This document shows, piece after piece, positions 35,316 through 44,271 of a DNA stretch of 64,000 nucleotides (the stretch's first letter is position 1; every line of letters begins with the position of its first letter). This stretch comes from Sphingomonas pituitosa NBRC 102491 (lineage in GTDB: Bacteria; Pseudomonadota; Alphaproteobacteria; Sphingomonadales; Sphingomonadaceae): NCBI RefSeq assembly GCF_001598435.1, contig NZ_BCYY01000009.1, positions 62,001 to 126,000 on the forward strand, written 5' to 3'. The translations under genes were made by a program, and so were the position numbers. Under the pieces are notes generated by a model, which was given only the letters and a program-made list of their open reading frames with translations, did no database searches and was not told where the DNA came from.

Positions 35316-37298
35316 TTACCGGCCGGGGCGTCCAAGGTGGAAGGAGATCGGCGCGCCCTGAGCGGTGCAGGCCACCCCGTCCTCCGGCCGGTAGCTGCTG
35401 GTATAGCGGAACCCCTTCGCTGTCGCTTCCGCCGCACTGTCGAACACGAAGGCCGGATAGGCACTCACGACACGCGGCGCGATCGTCTTGCCGTCCGTCG
35501 TCACGTCGAATTCGGTGCGCACCCAGCCTTCGAAGCCGAGCCGCTGCGCCGATTGCGGAAAGGCGTTGCTGAGGTCGCCGGTACTCCGCACCGCAGGCTT
35601 CAGGCCGAGCAGGGCGCACTGGCGGCTGGTCAGGCCCGTCTGCTCGAACGCATGCCGCGCGGCATCGAGGTCGTTCTTCGACGCAGCGAGATTGGCGCGC
35701 TGCAGCCACGCCGCCACCTTCAGCGGGTGCCGTTCGGGCAGGCCCGGCGTCTCCACCACCGCAGACAGCAGCCCATCCGCGTCGGAAGGGCCGCCTGCAC
35801 GATAGCCCGGCATGGCGATCAGCAGGCGCAGCGTTGCGGAGACCAGCGGATCGGTCTGGAAATCCGGGCGGGCAAGCAAGGCGCGCAACGCGCCGGCGCC
35901 CCGCGTCGTACGCTCTGTCCGTGCCTTCATGATCGCGGCATAGGCCCGGACGGGCGCCGGCGCGGCCAGCGTATCGCCCAGCTGCACCGCCTCGGCGATC
36001 AGCGCCTTGCGCTCCCCCTCGGCAGCGACGCTGTTGCCGCCCAGCCCGACAGCGGCGGCGAACATCGCCGCGGAATCCTTTTTCGACCGGGCAGCCGCCA
36101 GTGCCGCACGCTGGAGCGGCGCGGCCTTCGCATCGGGCATCGCCTGCCACCCGGCATCGACGACGCCCTTGCCCTGCAGCCAATCTGCGGTGGCGGTGGC
36201 GAGCGGCAGGGTCAGCGCAGGACGCTCCGCACCGGTGGTGCAGCGCAGTTCGACGCGCGTCGTGTAGCGGAACAGCGGGGGAATGTTGCGGACGTCCTCG
36301 GGCGTCCACGACCAACCGGCCACCTCGCGGGCGAAGGCGATGGCAGCGTTGCGCCCTGCCGGCGCATAGATCGGCAGAACGCCCTCGACATGGCCGTCCT
36401 CGGCAAGCGAGAACTGGACGATCGCGATGTCTCCGGGCTTCAGGCCGGTCGCTTCGCCACAGGGCGGCAGGCTCATGTCGCGCGCGCGCTCGAACGGCGA
36501 CTTCTCGAAATGCCCAGCGCCGGTATAGGCGAGATATTCGAAGGCCTTGTCCTTGTCGTTGTTGAGCCAGGCGGCAATCGCGAGGTCCGAGCGGGTCGTG
36601 ACATCGGCGACGCCTACCTTCAAGGTCAGCCCGCCCTGCTTGCGAAGGCTGTCCTTCAGCTCGGCATAGGCTTCCGGCGCACGACCCGCGTTGAGCAGGG
36701 CGCGGGCATATTGGGTCTGCGCCACCGCCTTCGCCCTCTTGTCGAACCCGGGATCGGCGGACGCGATGCGGTACGCCTCGGCGGCGTAGCGGACCCCCTC
36801 GCCGTCCTGATCGAACATCGCCACCTGGCTGAGCGCCATCAGCGGCCTGATGCGGTCGCTTCCGGTCGTGCCCTCCAGCGCCAAGCGATATTCTGCGATG
36901 GCCGTCGCATAGTCGAAGTCCAGCATCGCGAACTTGCCGAGCGCCAGATGCGCCTGCTGGACCTCATCGGCGAAGCCGCGGCCCTTGGCGGCGAGGACGG
37001 GCAGGCCACGGCGGATTGCCGCCTGCCCTTCCTCGCTCCGCTCCAGCTGCGCAAGGCAATAGCCCTTGCGTACGTCGACGGCCGCGCGGACGGTCGCATC
37101 CGCCATCACCTTGGCATTCTTCTCGATCTGCTCGAATGCCTGCACCGCGGCTTCGCACTGCCCATCGGCGGCGGCCTTGGTCGCCTGGTCGAAGAGCTGC
37201 TGCAGGGTCGGCGTGCCCGTCGCCGGTTTCGGGGCCGTCTGTTGCGGCGCGGCCTGCTGGGCACCAGCCAACAGTAACGCGAGAATCATCGAAGACAT
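35316..37298 (-). CDS. Exported TPR protein with two TonB-C-like modules
   Basis: Protein of 660 residues. Signal (MSSMILALLLAGAQQAAPQ) followed by TPR-like helical repeats (about 25-260; LFDQATKAAADGQCEAAVQAFEQIEK, QAHLALGKFAMLDFDYATAIAEYRLALEG). Two segments resemble the TonB/TolA C-terminal fold: IVQFSLAEDGHVEGVLPIYA ... AGWSWTPEDV (about 310-380) and EGWVRTEFDVTTDGKTIAPR ... AEATAKGFRYTSSY (about 590-640). Between them lies another helical region. It has no N-terminal membrane anchor or Pro-rich spacer as TonB does, so energy transduction is unlikely. Start at 37298 has GGAGGGGG. Function unknown; perhaps an envelope scaffold. Confidence 0.78.
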   Translation of the reverse strand: MSSMILALLLAGAQQAAPQQTAPKPATGTPTLQQLFDQATKAAADGQCEAAVQAFEQIEKNAKVMADATVRAAVDVRKGYCLAQLERSEEGQAAIRRGLPVLAAKGRGFADEVQQAHLALGKFAMLDFDYATAIAEYRLALEGTTGSDRIRPLMALSQVAMFDQDGEGVRYAAEAYRIASADPGFDKRAKAVAQTQYARALLNAGRAPEAYAELKDSLRKQGGLTLKVGVADVTTRSDLAIAAWLNNDKDKAFEYLAYTGAGHFEKSPFERARDMSLPPCGEATGLKPGDIAIVQFSLAEDGHVEGVLPIYAPAGRNAAIAFAREVAGWSWTPEDVRNIPPLFRYTTRVELRCTTGAERPALTLPLATATADWLQGKGVVDAGWQAMPDAKAAPLQRAALAAARSKKDSAAMFAAAVGLGGNSVAAEGERKALIAEAVQLGDTLAAPAPVRAYAAIMKARTERTTRGAGALRALLARPDFQTDPLVSATLRLLIAMPGYRAGGPSDADGLLSAVVETPGLPERHPLKVAAWLQRANLAASKNDLDAARHAFEQTGLTSRQCALLGLKPAVRSTGDLSNAFPQSAQRLGFEGWVRTEFDVTTDGKTIAPRVVSAYPAFVFDSAAEATAKGFRYTSSYRPEDGVACTAQGAPISFHLGRPGR

Positions 37299-37363
37299 TA
37301 TGCTACCCCCTCCCCCCAAAGGACGCCCTTTCAAATCATGCTCCGATAAGGAAGTCGAGCGCG

Positions 37364-37801
37364 ATGCTTGCCTTGGCACGAAGTTTCTGCGGAATTCTCT
37401 GTATCTTGTTGTTCCTGGGCGAAGCACGGGCACAGTCGGCAGATTCCGCGCACCTGCCGCCGGAGACGATCCTGCTGTTCGTCGCGTCCTGGTGCGCGCC
37501 CTGCCATGGCGAACTGGCCCAGCTTTCCGAGATCGGGCGCGGCGCCCAGCCGTACCGCATCCTCGTCGTGCCGTTCGACGACAGCCGGGCGACTCGGGCG
37601 ATGCTGAACGCCGTTCCGGCAGCGCAACGCTGGCAGCCCGACCGCGCGACCCAGCGTAGCCTTGCAGCGGAGGTGGAGCGGCGCAGCGCCGGCCTGCCGT
37701 TCAGCCTGGTGATCGATCGCGACGCGCGCATCTGCGCCGCGCATGCCGAGGCGCTGGACGCGGCCAAGGCCGCCGCGATGGTCTCCGCCTGCCGCCGGTA
37801 A
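37364..37801 (+). CDS. Thioredoxin-like protein, exported
   Basis: Protein of 145 residues: signal peptide MLALARSFCGILCILLFLGEARA, then a compact thioredoxin fold with active site SWCAPCHGEL (CxxC) and a cis-Pro-containing strand (AGLPFSLVIDRDARICAAH). Probably periplasmic and redox active. Short of the full thioredoxin length, with a DDSRATRAMLNAV loop in the middle. ATG at 37364 has AAGGAAG upstream and gives a clean signal; divergent from the TPR gene. Confidence 0.8.
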   Translation: MLALARSFCGILCILLFLGEARAQSADSAHLPPETILLFVASWCAPCHGELAQLSEIGRGAQPYRILVVPFDDSRATRAMLNAVPAAQRWQPDRATQRSLAAEVERRSAGLPFSLVIDRDARICAAHAEALDAAKAAAMVSACRR

Positions 37802-37892
37802 CGCTTCGCTAACCATAAGTGCGAGCCGGCGCTTAACCTTATCCCCCTAATAACCAAGACATTCCCAGGACGCGATCAAAGGAGCGCGGGGC

Positions 37893-39587
37893 GTGTCAAG
37901 CGTAACGAAACGAGCCATGGCGGCAGGATCCGCCCTGGCATTGGCCCTGCTCGCGGCCTGTGACGGCGGCGGTGGTGGCGGCGGTGGATCCGCGGGCGGC
38001 CTGGTAGCAACCCCGGCGATCCCCGCGCCGCTGCCTGCCGCCGGCACCGCGCTCGACGATTCGGTCCGGCTCGCCCAGCAGGCGAGCTTCGGCCCCACCG
38101 TCGCGCTGGTCGACCGCATCCGTAGCCTCGGGGTGAACGGCTGGCTTGACGAACAGTTCGCCGCAACCGGCAGCACCTATGCCGATCTCGCCGTGGACGT
38201 CCGCGCCGATTCCTGCGCGGCTGGCGATACCGCCTGCTCGACGCAGCGCTTCACCCGCACGCCGGCAGCGATGCGCTTTTATGCCGATGCGGTCGCCGCG
38301 CCGGACCAGCTGCGCCAGCGGGTCGCCTTCGCCCTGTCGCAGATGATCGTCGCTTCCGAAGCCGCCGTGCGCTCGACGGCCGGTATCGCGGCGTTCAACC
38401 AGCTGTTCCTCACCCATGCCTTCGGCAGCTACCGCGAGCTGCTGCTGGCGGTGACGCTGAACGCCTATATGGGCGACTATCTCGACATGGCGGACAGCCG
38501 GAAGGGCGCCCCTTCCGAGAATTATGCCCGCGAGTTCCTCCAGCTCTTCACCATGGGTCCGGACAAGCTGGGCATGGATGGCAGCATCCAGCGCGACGCA
38601 AGCGGTGGCCCGATTCCCAACTATACCGCCGACGACATCCGCGAGATCGCGCGCGCGCTGACCGGCTGGACCTATGCGCGCGTCGGCAGCGCAGCCGCGA
38701 CCGACGGCATGGCCATCGCCTATGGCCAGCCGATGATCGTCACTCCGACCCGGTACGACAGTGCCGAGAAGCGGTTCCTGGGCACCGTAGTCGCGGCGGG
38801 CGCGTCGCAGCAGGCGAGCGTCGCCGCAGTCGTCGATGCCGCGTTCAACAACGCCTCCACGGCGCCCTTCGTCGCGCGGCACCTGATCACCCATCTCGTC
38901 ACCCCCAATCCCTCGCCCGCCTATATCGGCCGCGTCGCCGCCGTGTTCGCCAACAACGGCAGCGGCGTGCGCGGTGACCTGAAGGCGGTGGTCCGCGCGA
39001 TCCTCACCGATGCCGAGGCGCGAGCGCCGCAGGGAACGAATGCCGGCAAGCTGAAGGAGCCGGTGCTGGCGATGACCAGCCTGGCGCGTGCGATCGGCTT
39101 CACCACCGACGGCTATGTCTTCCAGGCACGCGACGGCACCTTCGGCCAGCCGGTGATGCGGGCGCCCTCGGTGTTCAACTTCTACCCGGACGATTTCCCG
39201 CTGCCCGGAAACGCCACGCTGCGCAGCCCCGCCTCCAAGCTGCTGACGAGCGCCAACCAGCTGCGGCTGCACAATCTGGTCTATGACTGGACGGTGAGCG
39301 GCGACGCGACCCGCAGCGAATATGCCGCGGTGACGACGCTCCCCGGCACCTCGGGCACCGCACCGGTCTGGGCCGATTGGGAGGCGTTCGGCGACAATGT
39401 CGACGGGATGGTCGATCGCATCGACCTGCTCCTGTTCGCCAAGGGCCTGACCAAGGCGCAGCGCGATGCGCTGAAGGCGGCGGGTACCGCGGTCGCCAAT
39501 GCCGATCCCAAGCTGCAGGCCCGGAAACGGGCGCAGATGATGCTCTACGTCGCGGCCACCAGCCCGATGTTCCTGGTCGATCGCTGA
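37893..39587 (+). CDS. DUF1800 family exported lipoprotein
   Basis: Protein of 564 residues. N-terminus (MSSVTKRAMAAGSALALALLAAC then a Gly run) is a lipoprotein signal with lipobox LAAC. The body is DUF1800: AQQASFGPTVALVDRIRSLGVNGWLDEQF, LRQRVAFALSQMIVAS, ENYAREFLQLFTMG, DDIREIARALTGWTY and MRAPSVFNFYPDDF. GTG start. It is directly followed, 11 bp later, by a DUF1501 gene; the two families are almost always paired and their joint function is unknown (exported metal-dependent hydrolase suggested for DUF1501). Confidence 0.9.
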   Translation: MSSVTKRAMAAGSALALALLAACDGGGGGGGGSAGGLVATPAIPAPLPAAGTALDDSVRLAQQASFGPTVALVDRIRSLGVNGWLDEQFAATGSTYADLAVDVRADSCAAGDTACSTQRFTRTPAAMRFYADAVAAPDQLRQRVAFALSQMIVASEAAVRSTAGIAAFNQLFLTHAFGSYRELLLAVTLNAYMGDYLDMADSRKGAPSENYAREFLQLFTMGPDKLGMDGSIQRDASGGPIPNYTADDIREIARALTGWTYARVGSAAATDGMAIAYGQPMIVTPTRYDSAEKRFLGTVVAAGASQQASVAAVVDAAFNNASTAPFVARHLITHLVTPNPSPAYIGRVAAVFANNGSGVRGDLKAVVRAILTDAEARAPQGTNAGKLKEPVLAMTSLARAIGFTTDGYVFQARDGTFGQPVMRAPSVFNFYPDDFPLPGNATLRSPASKLLTSANQLRLHNLVYDWTVSGDATRSEYAAVTTLPGTSGTAPVWADWEAFGDNVDGMVDRIDLLLFAKGLTKAQRDALKAAGTAVANADPKLQARKRAQMMLYVAATSPMFLVDR

Positions 39588-39598
39588 GGAATTCCCCC

Positions 39599-40969
39599 AT
39601 GCCGCTCTCCCGTCGCGATTTCATTCGCCTCACCGCCGGCACCGGTGCGCTCGCGGCGCTCGGCCAGTTCGGCCGCACCGCCGCCATCGCCGCGCCCACC
39701 GGCAGCTACCGGGCCATGGTCGGCATCTTCCTGTTCGGTGGCAATGACGGCTGGAACATGGTGATCCCTACCGATGCCCGGCACAGCGCCTATCTGGCGT
39801 CGCGCGGCAGCGTCGGCATCCAGCGTGCCGCGCTGACCCCGCTCACCAACAGCGCCTATGCGCTCCACCCGGCGATGGCCGCACTGCGCCCGATATGGGA
39901 CGAAGGCTCGCTGGGGCTGGTGCTCAACGCCGGCACGCTGTTCGCGCCGCTCACCAAGGCAACCTACCAGTCGCGCACCGACCTGCGCCCCGCCAACCTG
40001 ATGAGCCATGCCGACGAGCAGGACCATTGGCAGGGCCTGCGCGCCCGCGAGACCAGTCGCGACGGCTTTCTCGGCCGCATCGCCGACAAGATGCCCGCGA
40101 GCAGCTTGCCCCCGGTGATGTCGCTGGCGGGGGCGACCGTGGGGGTGCTCGGCCGCCAGACCACGCCGCTGATCCTGCCGACGGGCGGTGGTCTGCCCGC
40201 ACGCAGCGGCTATGCGGCCGGCAGCAGCGCCAAGAACGGCGCGATCACGGCGCTGGGCAGCAATGGCGACGGCAGCGCGGTGCTCGACAGCGTCGCGCAG
40301 ACGCTGACCCGCAACTATGACCAGGCGACGACGGCCAACACCATCCTTGTCGGCACGGCGCCGACCGACGCCTTCTTCGTCAACCCGTCGACCGGTGCTG
40401 CGCTCACCAGCGACCTCGCCAGGCAGCTGATGGTGGTGGCGCGGATGATCGCCGCGCGCGGCACGCTGGGCCATGCCCGCCAGAACTTCCTGGTCAGCCA
40501 GGGCGGGTACGACACCCATGCCGGGCAGGTGCAGACCGGCAACACCGCTGCGGGCTTCCATGCCAACCTGCTCGGCGATCTCGCCATGGCGATGGCGGGG
40601 TTCCACAAGGCGATGGGATCGCTGGGGCTGGCGAACAACGTCACCAGCTTCACGATGAGCGACTTCGGCCGCACCTATCTCGGCAACGGCCAGAGCGGCA
40701 CCGATCACGCCTGGGGCAGCAACCACCTGGTGATGGGCGGCGACGTCGCCCCCGGCGCGGTGCTGGGCAGCTATCCTGATCCGGTGCTGGGCGGCGCCGA
40801 CGACATCACTCGCGAAGGCCGGTTCGTGCCGGGTGTGGCGCAGGAGGAATATCTCGGCGCGATCGCCCGCTGGCACGGCGTCGCCGATGCCGACATGCCC
40901 TATGTCTTCCCCAACTGGTCTACCTGGAGCAGCGCCGGGCGGGGGCCGCTGGCGCTGTTCCGCGCCTGA
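39599..40969 (+). CDS. DUF1501 family Tat-exported protein
   Basis: Protein of 456 residues with a twin-arginine signal (LSRRDFIRLTAGTGALAALG). Family motifs: VGIFLFGGNDGWNMVIP, ALHPAMAALRPIWDEGSLGLVLNAG, SHADEQDHWQ, SQGGYDTHAGQ and FTMSDFGRTYLGNG-TDHAWGSNHLVMGG. The latter resembles the alkaline phosphatase/sulfatase superfamily metal site, so a hydrolase role is possible. GAGGAA upstream of the ATG; 11 bp after the DUF1800 stop. A GC-rich hairpin (40970-40990) follows. Confidence 0.92.
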   Translation: MPLSRRDFIRLTAGTGALAALGQFGRTAAIAAPTGSYRAMVGIFLFGGNDGWNMVIPTDARHSAYLASRGSVGIQRAALTPLTNSAYALHPAMAALRPIWDEGSLGLVLNAGTLFAPLTKATYQSRTDLRPANLMSHADEQDHWQGLRARETSRDGFLGRIADKMPASSLPPVMSLAGATVGVLGRQTTPLILPTGGGLPARSGYAAGSSAKNGAITALGSNGDGSAVLDSVAQTLTRNYDQATTANTILVGTAPTDAFFVNPSTGAALTSDLARQLMVVARMIAARGTLGHARQNFLVSQGGYDTHAGQVQTGNTAAGFHANLLGDLAMAMAGFHKAMGSLGLANNVTSFTMSDFGRTYLGNGQSGTDHAWGSNHLVMGGDVAPGAVLGSYPDPVLGGADDITREGRFVPGVAQEEYLGAIARWHGVADADMPYVFPNWSTWSSAGRGPLALFRA

Positions 40970-40990
40970 GCCGCCCGCCCCCGGGGCGGC
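40970..40990. terminator. Hairpin between DUF1501 and pectate lyase genes
   Basis: GCCGCCC and GGGCGGC arms with a 7-base loop between two convergent stops. No T run, so terminator function is uncertain. Confidence 0.35.
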
Positions 40991-40994
40991 CGCG

Positions 40995-42287
40995 CTAGTT
41001 GCCGGCCGAGGCGGCCTGCCAGCGGGCATAGCGGTCCAGCGCCTTTTGCGGCTGCGCGCTGAACCAGCTATAGCCGTTGCGCCGCTCGAGGCTGACGGCG
41101 TTCACGTCGTCGAGGATCCGCCGGTCGCGGTCGCCGAAGATCGGCCACATCGACCGGAGATCATAATAGCGCGACCAGATCGGGCCCGCGCCGGGCTTCG
41201 CCACCAGCCGGCGCCCCTCGGCGCCGGCGGCCGTCCATTCCTGGCCGTAAAGTGCATGGGCGCGCAGCCATGCGATGCCGTCGCGCACCGCCGACTGCAC
41301 CTGCGGCGACCGGCCGGCATGCTGCATCAGCAGCACCAGCAGCCTGGCGCTTTCGTAGCTCGCCAGCGATGCCGGCTCGAAGTTGCGGGCGCCCGCCGGC
41401 TGGAGCGTCAGCGCATCATGTTGCTGCCCCCATATCGTCCGCGTGCCGCCGATCACCACCTGCGTCTTCAGGATCACGGCGATCGCGCGGTCCACGGCGG
41501 CCCGCGCCTCCACCGCCAGCGCCGGAGCAAGCGCCGCATGCTCGCCGCGGCCCGCGGCGACCTCGGTGAGCAGCGAAACCACATCGGCGAGCGCATCGTC
41601 GTTGAAGGTCAGCGCGTCGTGATAGCCGCCCTGGAGCGGGAAGACCTGCGGCCAGCCGCCATTGGGAAATTGCGCGGCGAGCAGGTAGCGCACGCCCTTG
41701 GCCAGCGCGTCCCGATAGGGATCGCCCTCGCGCCCGGGCAGCGCCGCCTGGACACGCGCGAGGAAGCGCAGTTCGGACGTGGTGGCGTTGTTGTCGATCG
41801 TGCCGACATAGCGCCACGCGGGATCGGCCTGGATGTCACTTTCGGCATTGGACGGCAGATGCTCCATGGGAACATAGGCCTGCCCGCGCTGCCGGGGCGG
41901 GCCCGCGCGGTCGACATTCTTCCCCCAGCCGCCGGCCGGCGTCTGGAAGCTGACGATCGTATCGGCGGTGTGGCGTGCTTCCAGCCCGGCGTACCAGGCG
42001 GCCGGGCGGTCGAGCGGCATGCCGGCGCCCCCGGACGGTCCCGTCGGCGGGCTCGGCGGGTGGAGGCCGCCCGCACGTTCGGCTGCGAGCGCGGCCTTGT
42101 CGGCAGCCATCAGCGCGCGCGAACGGGCCAGATAGGCCCGCCAGGCCGGCTGCTCGGCCGGGGGAAGCTGCCCGATCCGCGCTTCGGTGATCGGCGCCGC
42201 CGGCGTCATCCGCCCGATCTCCCGGGCACCCGCGACGATCGGCGTTGCCGCCAGCGCTACCCACAGAGCCGCCTTCAAGACGTGCAT
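40995..42287 (-). CDS. Pectate lyase, PL10 family, exported
   Basis: Enzyme of 430 residues that cleaves polygalacturonate by beta-elimination. Signal MHVLKAALWVALAATPIVAGA; PL10 motifs: FQTPAGGWGKNVD, GTIDNNATTSELRFLARV, FPNGGWPQVFPLQGGYHDALTFNDDA, FEPASLASYESARLLVLLM and PIWSRYYDL. The ATG at 42287 is preceded by GGAGAGGAG. First enzyme of the plant-polysaccharide locus with GH43, CE8 and GH95 genes downstream on the window. Acts in periplasm or is secreted. Confidence 0.92.
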   Translation of the reverse strand: MHVLKAALWVALAATPIVAGAREIGRMTPAAPITEARIGQLPPAEQPAWRAYLARSRALMAADKAALAAERAGGLHPPSPPTGPSGGAGMPLDRPAAWYAGLEARHTADTIVSFQTPAGGWGKNVDRAGPPRQRGQAYVPMEHLPSNAESDIQADPAWRYVGTIDNNATTSELRFLARVQAALPGREGDPYRDALAKGVRYLLAAQFPNGGWPQVFPLQGGYHDALTFNDDALADVVSLLTEVAAGRGEHAALAPALAVEARAAVDRAIAVILKTQVVIGGTRTIWGQQHDALTLQPAGARNFEPASLASYESARLLVLLMQHAGRSPQVQSAVRDGIAWLRAHALYGQEWTAAGAEGRRLVAKPGAGPIWSRYYDLRSMWPIFGDRDRRILDDVNAVSLERRNGYSWFSAQPQKALDRYARWQAASAGN

Positions 42288-42398
42288 CACGATCTCCTCT
42301 CCCCTGTCGCCGACACACCAGCGCAGCGCATGTCTCACAAAACGCCCGTTCAGGGCCGCAGCAGGGACGCAACGAACAGCAGGCGCATCCTGCTTTCC

Positions 42399-43994
42399 TC
42401 AAAGCGCACGGAATCGGAAATCGCGAAACCGGGCGTCGCCTTGCCCCGCCGAGTAGAGGCCGGGCCGCAGCATCAGGAAGCCGCCGCGCACATTGTGGTG
42501 ATAGCCCGACACCTCCATGCCGCGATCGAAGCGCTGCCAGCTGCGGCCGTCGTCGCCCGAGGTGTGATAGGATATGATGTGGCGATCGTTCGTCACCCGC
42601 ATCCGCAGGCGTCGGCCATGGGGATTGGCCGGCCGGCCGCGCTCGAGGCCATATTGGTGGGTGACGAACCGCTTCTCGTCGAAGCCGAGGCCGCAATACA
42701 GCTTCTCGTCATAGAACAGCACCAGGCCCGCAACACCGCCGGGGGCGATCTCGATCGTGCATTCGAACTGATAGCCGGTATCGCCGGCGATCAGCAGCAG
42801 CGGCGAGGAATCCACCGGTGCCCTGCCCCGCCCCTGGAGCAGCAGCGCACCGCCCTCGATCCGCGCCCGGGCATTCTCGTCGGGTGCGGGCTTGAAGAAG
42901 TTCCACTTGCTGCCGAGCTGGAGCGGCTGGCTGAAATCGTCGGACAGAGGCTGGCCGTGCGGTACCGCGGTGCCGCCTTTGGGCTTGCGGATCGGCTGCG
43001 ACAGGTCGCCGCCCTGCATCCGGAACCAGCCGTCCGCCGTCCACTCGATCGGGTCGAGCAGCGCCTGGCGGCCCAGCGTCCAATAGCCGTTCTCGAAGCC
43101 ATGATAGACCGACCACCAACTGCCGTCCGGCGCCTCGACCAGCGAGGCATGACCGCGCGACCACCATTTCTCGGCCAGGCTCGTGGTGCGCACCAGCGGA
43201 TTGTGCGGGCAGTTCTCCCACGGCCCGTGGATCGAGCGCGACCGCGCCGCGATCACCATGTGCCCGGTCGGCGGGCCGGCCGTGCCGCCGACGGCGGTGA
43301 TCATGTAGAACCAGCCGCCATGGCGATGGATCTTGGGCCCCTCGGGCGAAAAGCCCTCGACGTCCCAATCGTCCGGATAGCGCCAGGGATCATAGACATG
43401 CTCCACCTTCCCCACCGTCGACAGCCCGTCGTCGGACAGGCGGATGCGGTCTCCGCCGGAAAGGAACAGCCAGCGCGAGCCGTCTTCCCCCACCGCATGG
43501 CAGGGATCGATATGATTGGGCAGCTTGAGGTCGATGGGGTCGCTCCACGGCCCGTCGACATGATCGGCCCAGATCACGAAGATCGAATTGGGCTGCGCCT
43601 TGACGGGGATGTAGAGGAAATAGCGCCCCTGGTGCTTCTCCAGGCTCACCGCCCAGACCGACCCGATGTTCTTATGCAGCGCCGCCTTGCGCGGCTGCCA
43701 GTTCACCAGGTCACGGCTGTGCCAGAGGGTGAGGCCCGGATAGGAATCGAAGCTCGAGAAGGTCATGTAATAGTCCGCGCCGTCCTTCAGGATGGCGGGA
43801 TCCGGATGGTCGCCCGAGACCAGGGGATTGAGGAAGCGCCCGTCGCCCAGGTCGCAGATGCGCTGACGATCGAAGCCGCGCTTCCAGTCCGGCGCCCCGG
43901 CAGCGGCAGGGACCGCGGCCGCGCCCGTCGGCGCCAGTGCCGCCCCTGCCCCCACCAGCGCCGCGCCGACCGCGTCTCGTCGTGTCAGCCGCAT
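42399..43994 (-). CDS. GH43 family glycosidase with C-terminal concanavalin-like domain, Tat-exported
   Basis: Enzyme of 531 residues. Tat signal (MRLTRRDAVGAALVGAG). The five-bladed GH43 propeller spans about 60-350: GDHPDPAILKDGADYYMTF (general base Asp in HPDP), WAVSLEKHQGRYFLYIP, HIDPCHAVGEDG, EGFSPEGPKIHRHGGWFYM (acid Glu in EGPK) and RGHASLVEAPDGSWW. Residues 370-530 form a DUF1349/concanavalin-like module. GH43 enzymes act on arabinan, xylan or galactan side chains; on pectin this fits arabinan or galactan. Start 43994 because GGAGGG lies six bases before it; ATG 44000 has no spacing. Confidence 0.9.
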   Translation of the reverse strand: MRLTRRDAVGAALVGAGAALAPTGAAAVPAAAGAPDWKRGFDRQRICDLGDGRFLNPLVSGDHPDPAILKDGADYYMTFSSFDSYPGLTLWHSRDLVNWQPRKAALHKNIGSVWAVSLEKHQGRYFLYIPVKAQPNSIFVIWADHVDGPWSDPIDLKLPNHIDPCHAVGEDGSRWLFLSGGDRIRLSDDGLSTVGKVEHVYDPWRYPDDWDVEGFSPEGPKIHRHGGWFYMITAVGGTAGPPTGHMVIAARSRSIHGPWENCPHNPLVRTTSLAEKWWSRGHASLVEAPDGSWWSVYHGFENGYWTLGRQALLDPIEWTADGWFRMQGGDLSQPIRKPKGGTAVPHGQPLSDDFSQPLQLGSKWNFFKPAPDENARARIEGGALLLQGRGRAPVDSSPLLLIAGDTGYQFECTIEIAPGGVAGLVLFYDEKLYCGLGFDEKRFVTHQYGLERGRPANPHGRRLRMRVTNDRHIISYHTSGDDGRSWQRFDRGMEVSGYHHNVRGGFLMLRPGLYSAGQGDARFRDFRFRAL

Positions 43995-44271
43995 CCTCAT
44001 CCCTCCATGAACCGATCCGGCCTGTCGGAGAAGGAACCCCGCCGATGACACCGGTTTCTCAGGCTAGCCGGATGCCGAGCCCGCTACAAGGCCGCCTATC
44101 GGCTTATGTTCGCTTGCCTTTCGCGCTCCTCCAGGAGTGTTCGCTAATGAAATGCTATTTTCATCGTGCCCATGATCTGGCACGTCTTGCGGCAACTACA
44201 CGTGGCGACAGGACCGCGCGCAGATGCTCGCCGCCTGGTCGGCACCGATACCGGCGTCGGGAGAGGAAAGA
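43995..44271. other. Divergent control region of GH43 and pectin esterase genes
   Basis: 277 bp between divergent genes. It is locally AT-richer and holds an inverted repeat ATGAAA-N6-TTTCAT at 44147-44164, a candidate operator. I see no ORF of interest in it. Confidence 0.45.

Noticed and set aside
40833..44048. 1071-aa plus-strand open frame
   Set aside because: Antisense to PL10 and GH43 genes, both with clear signatures.
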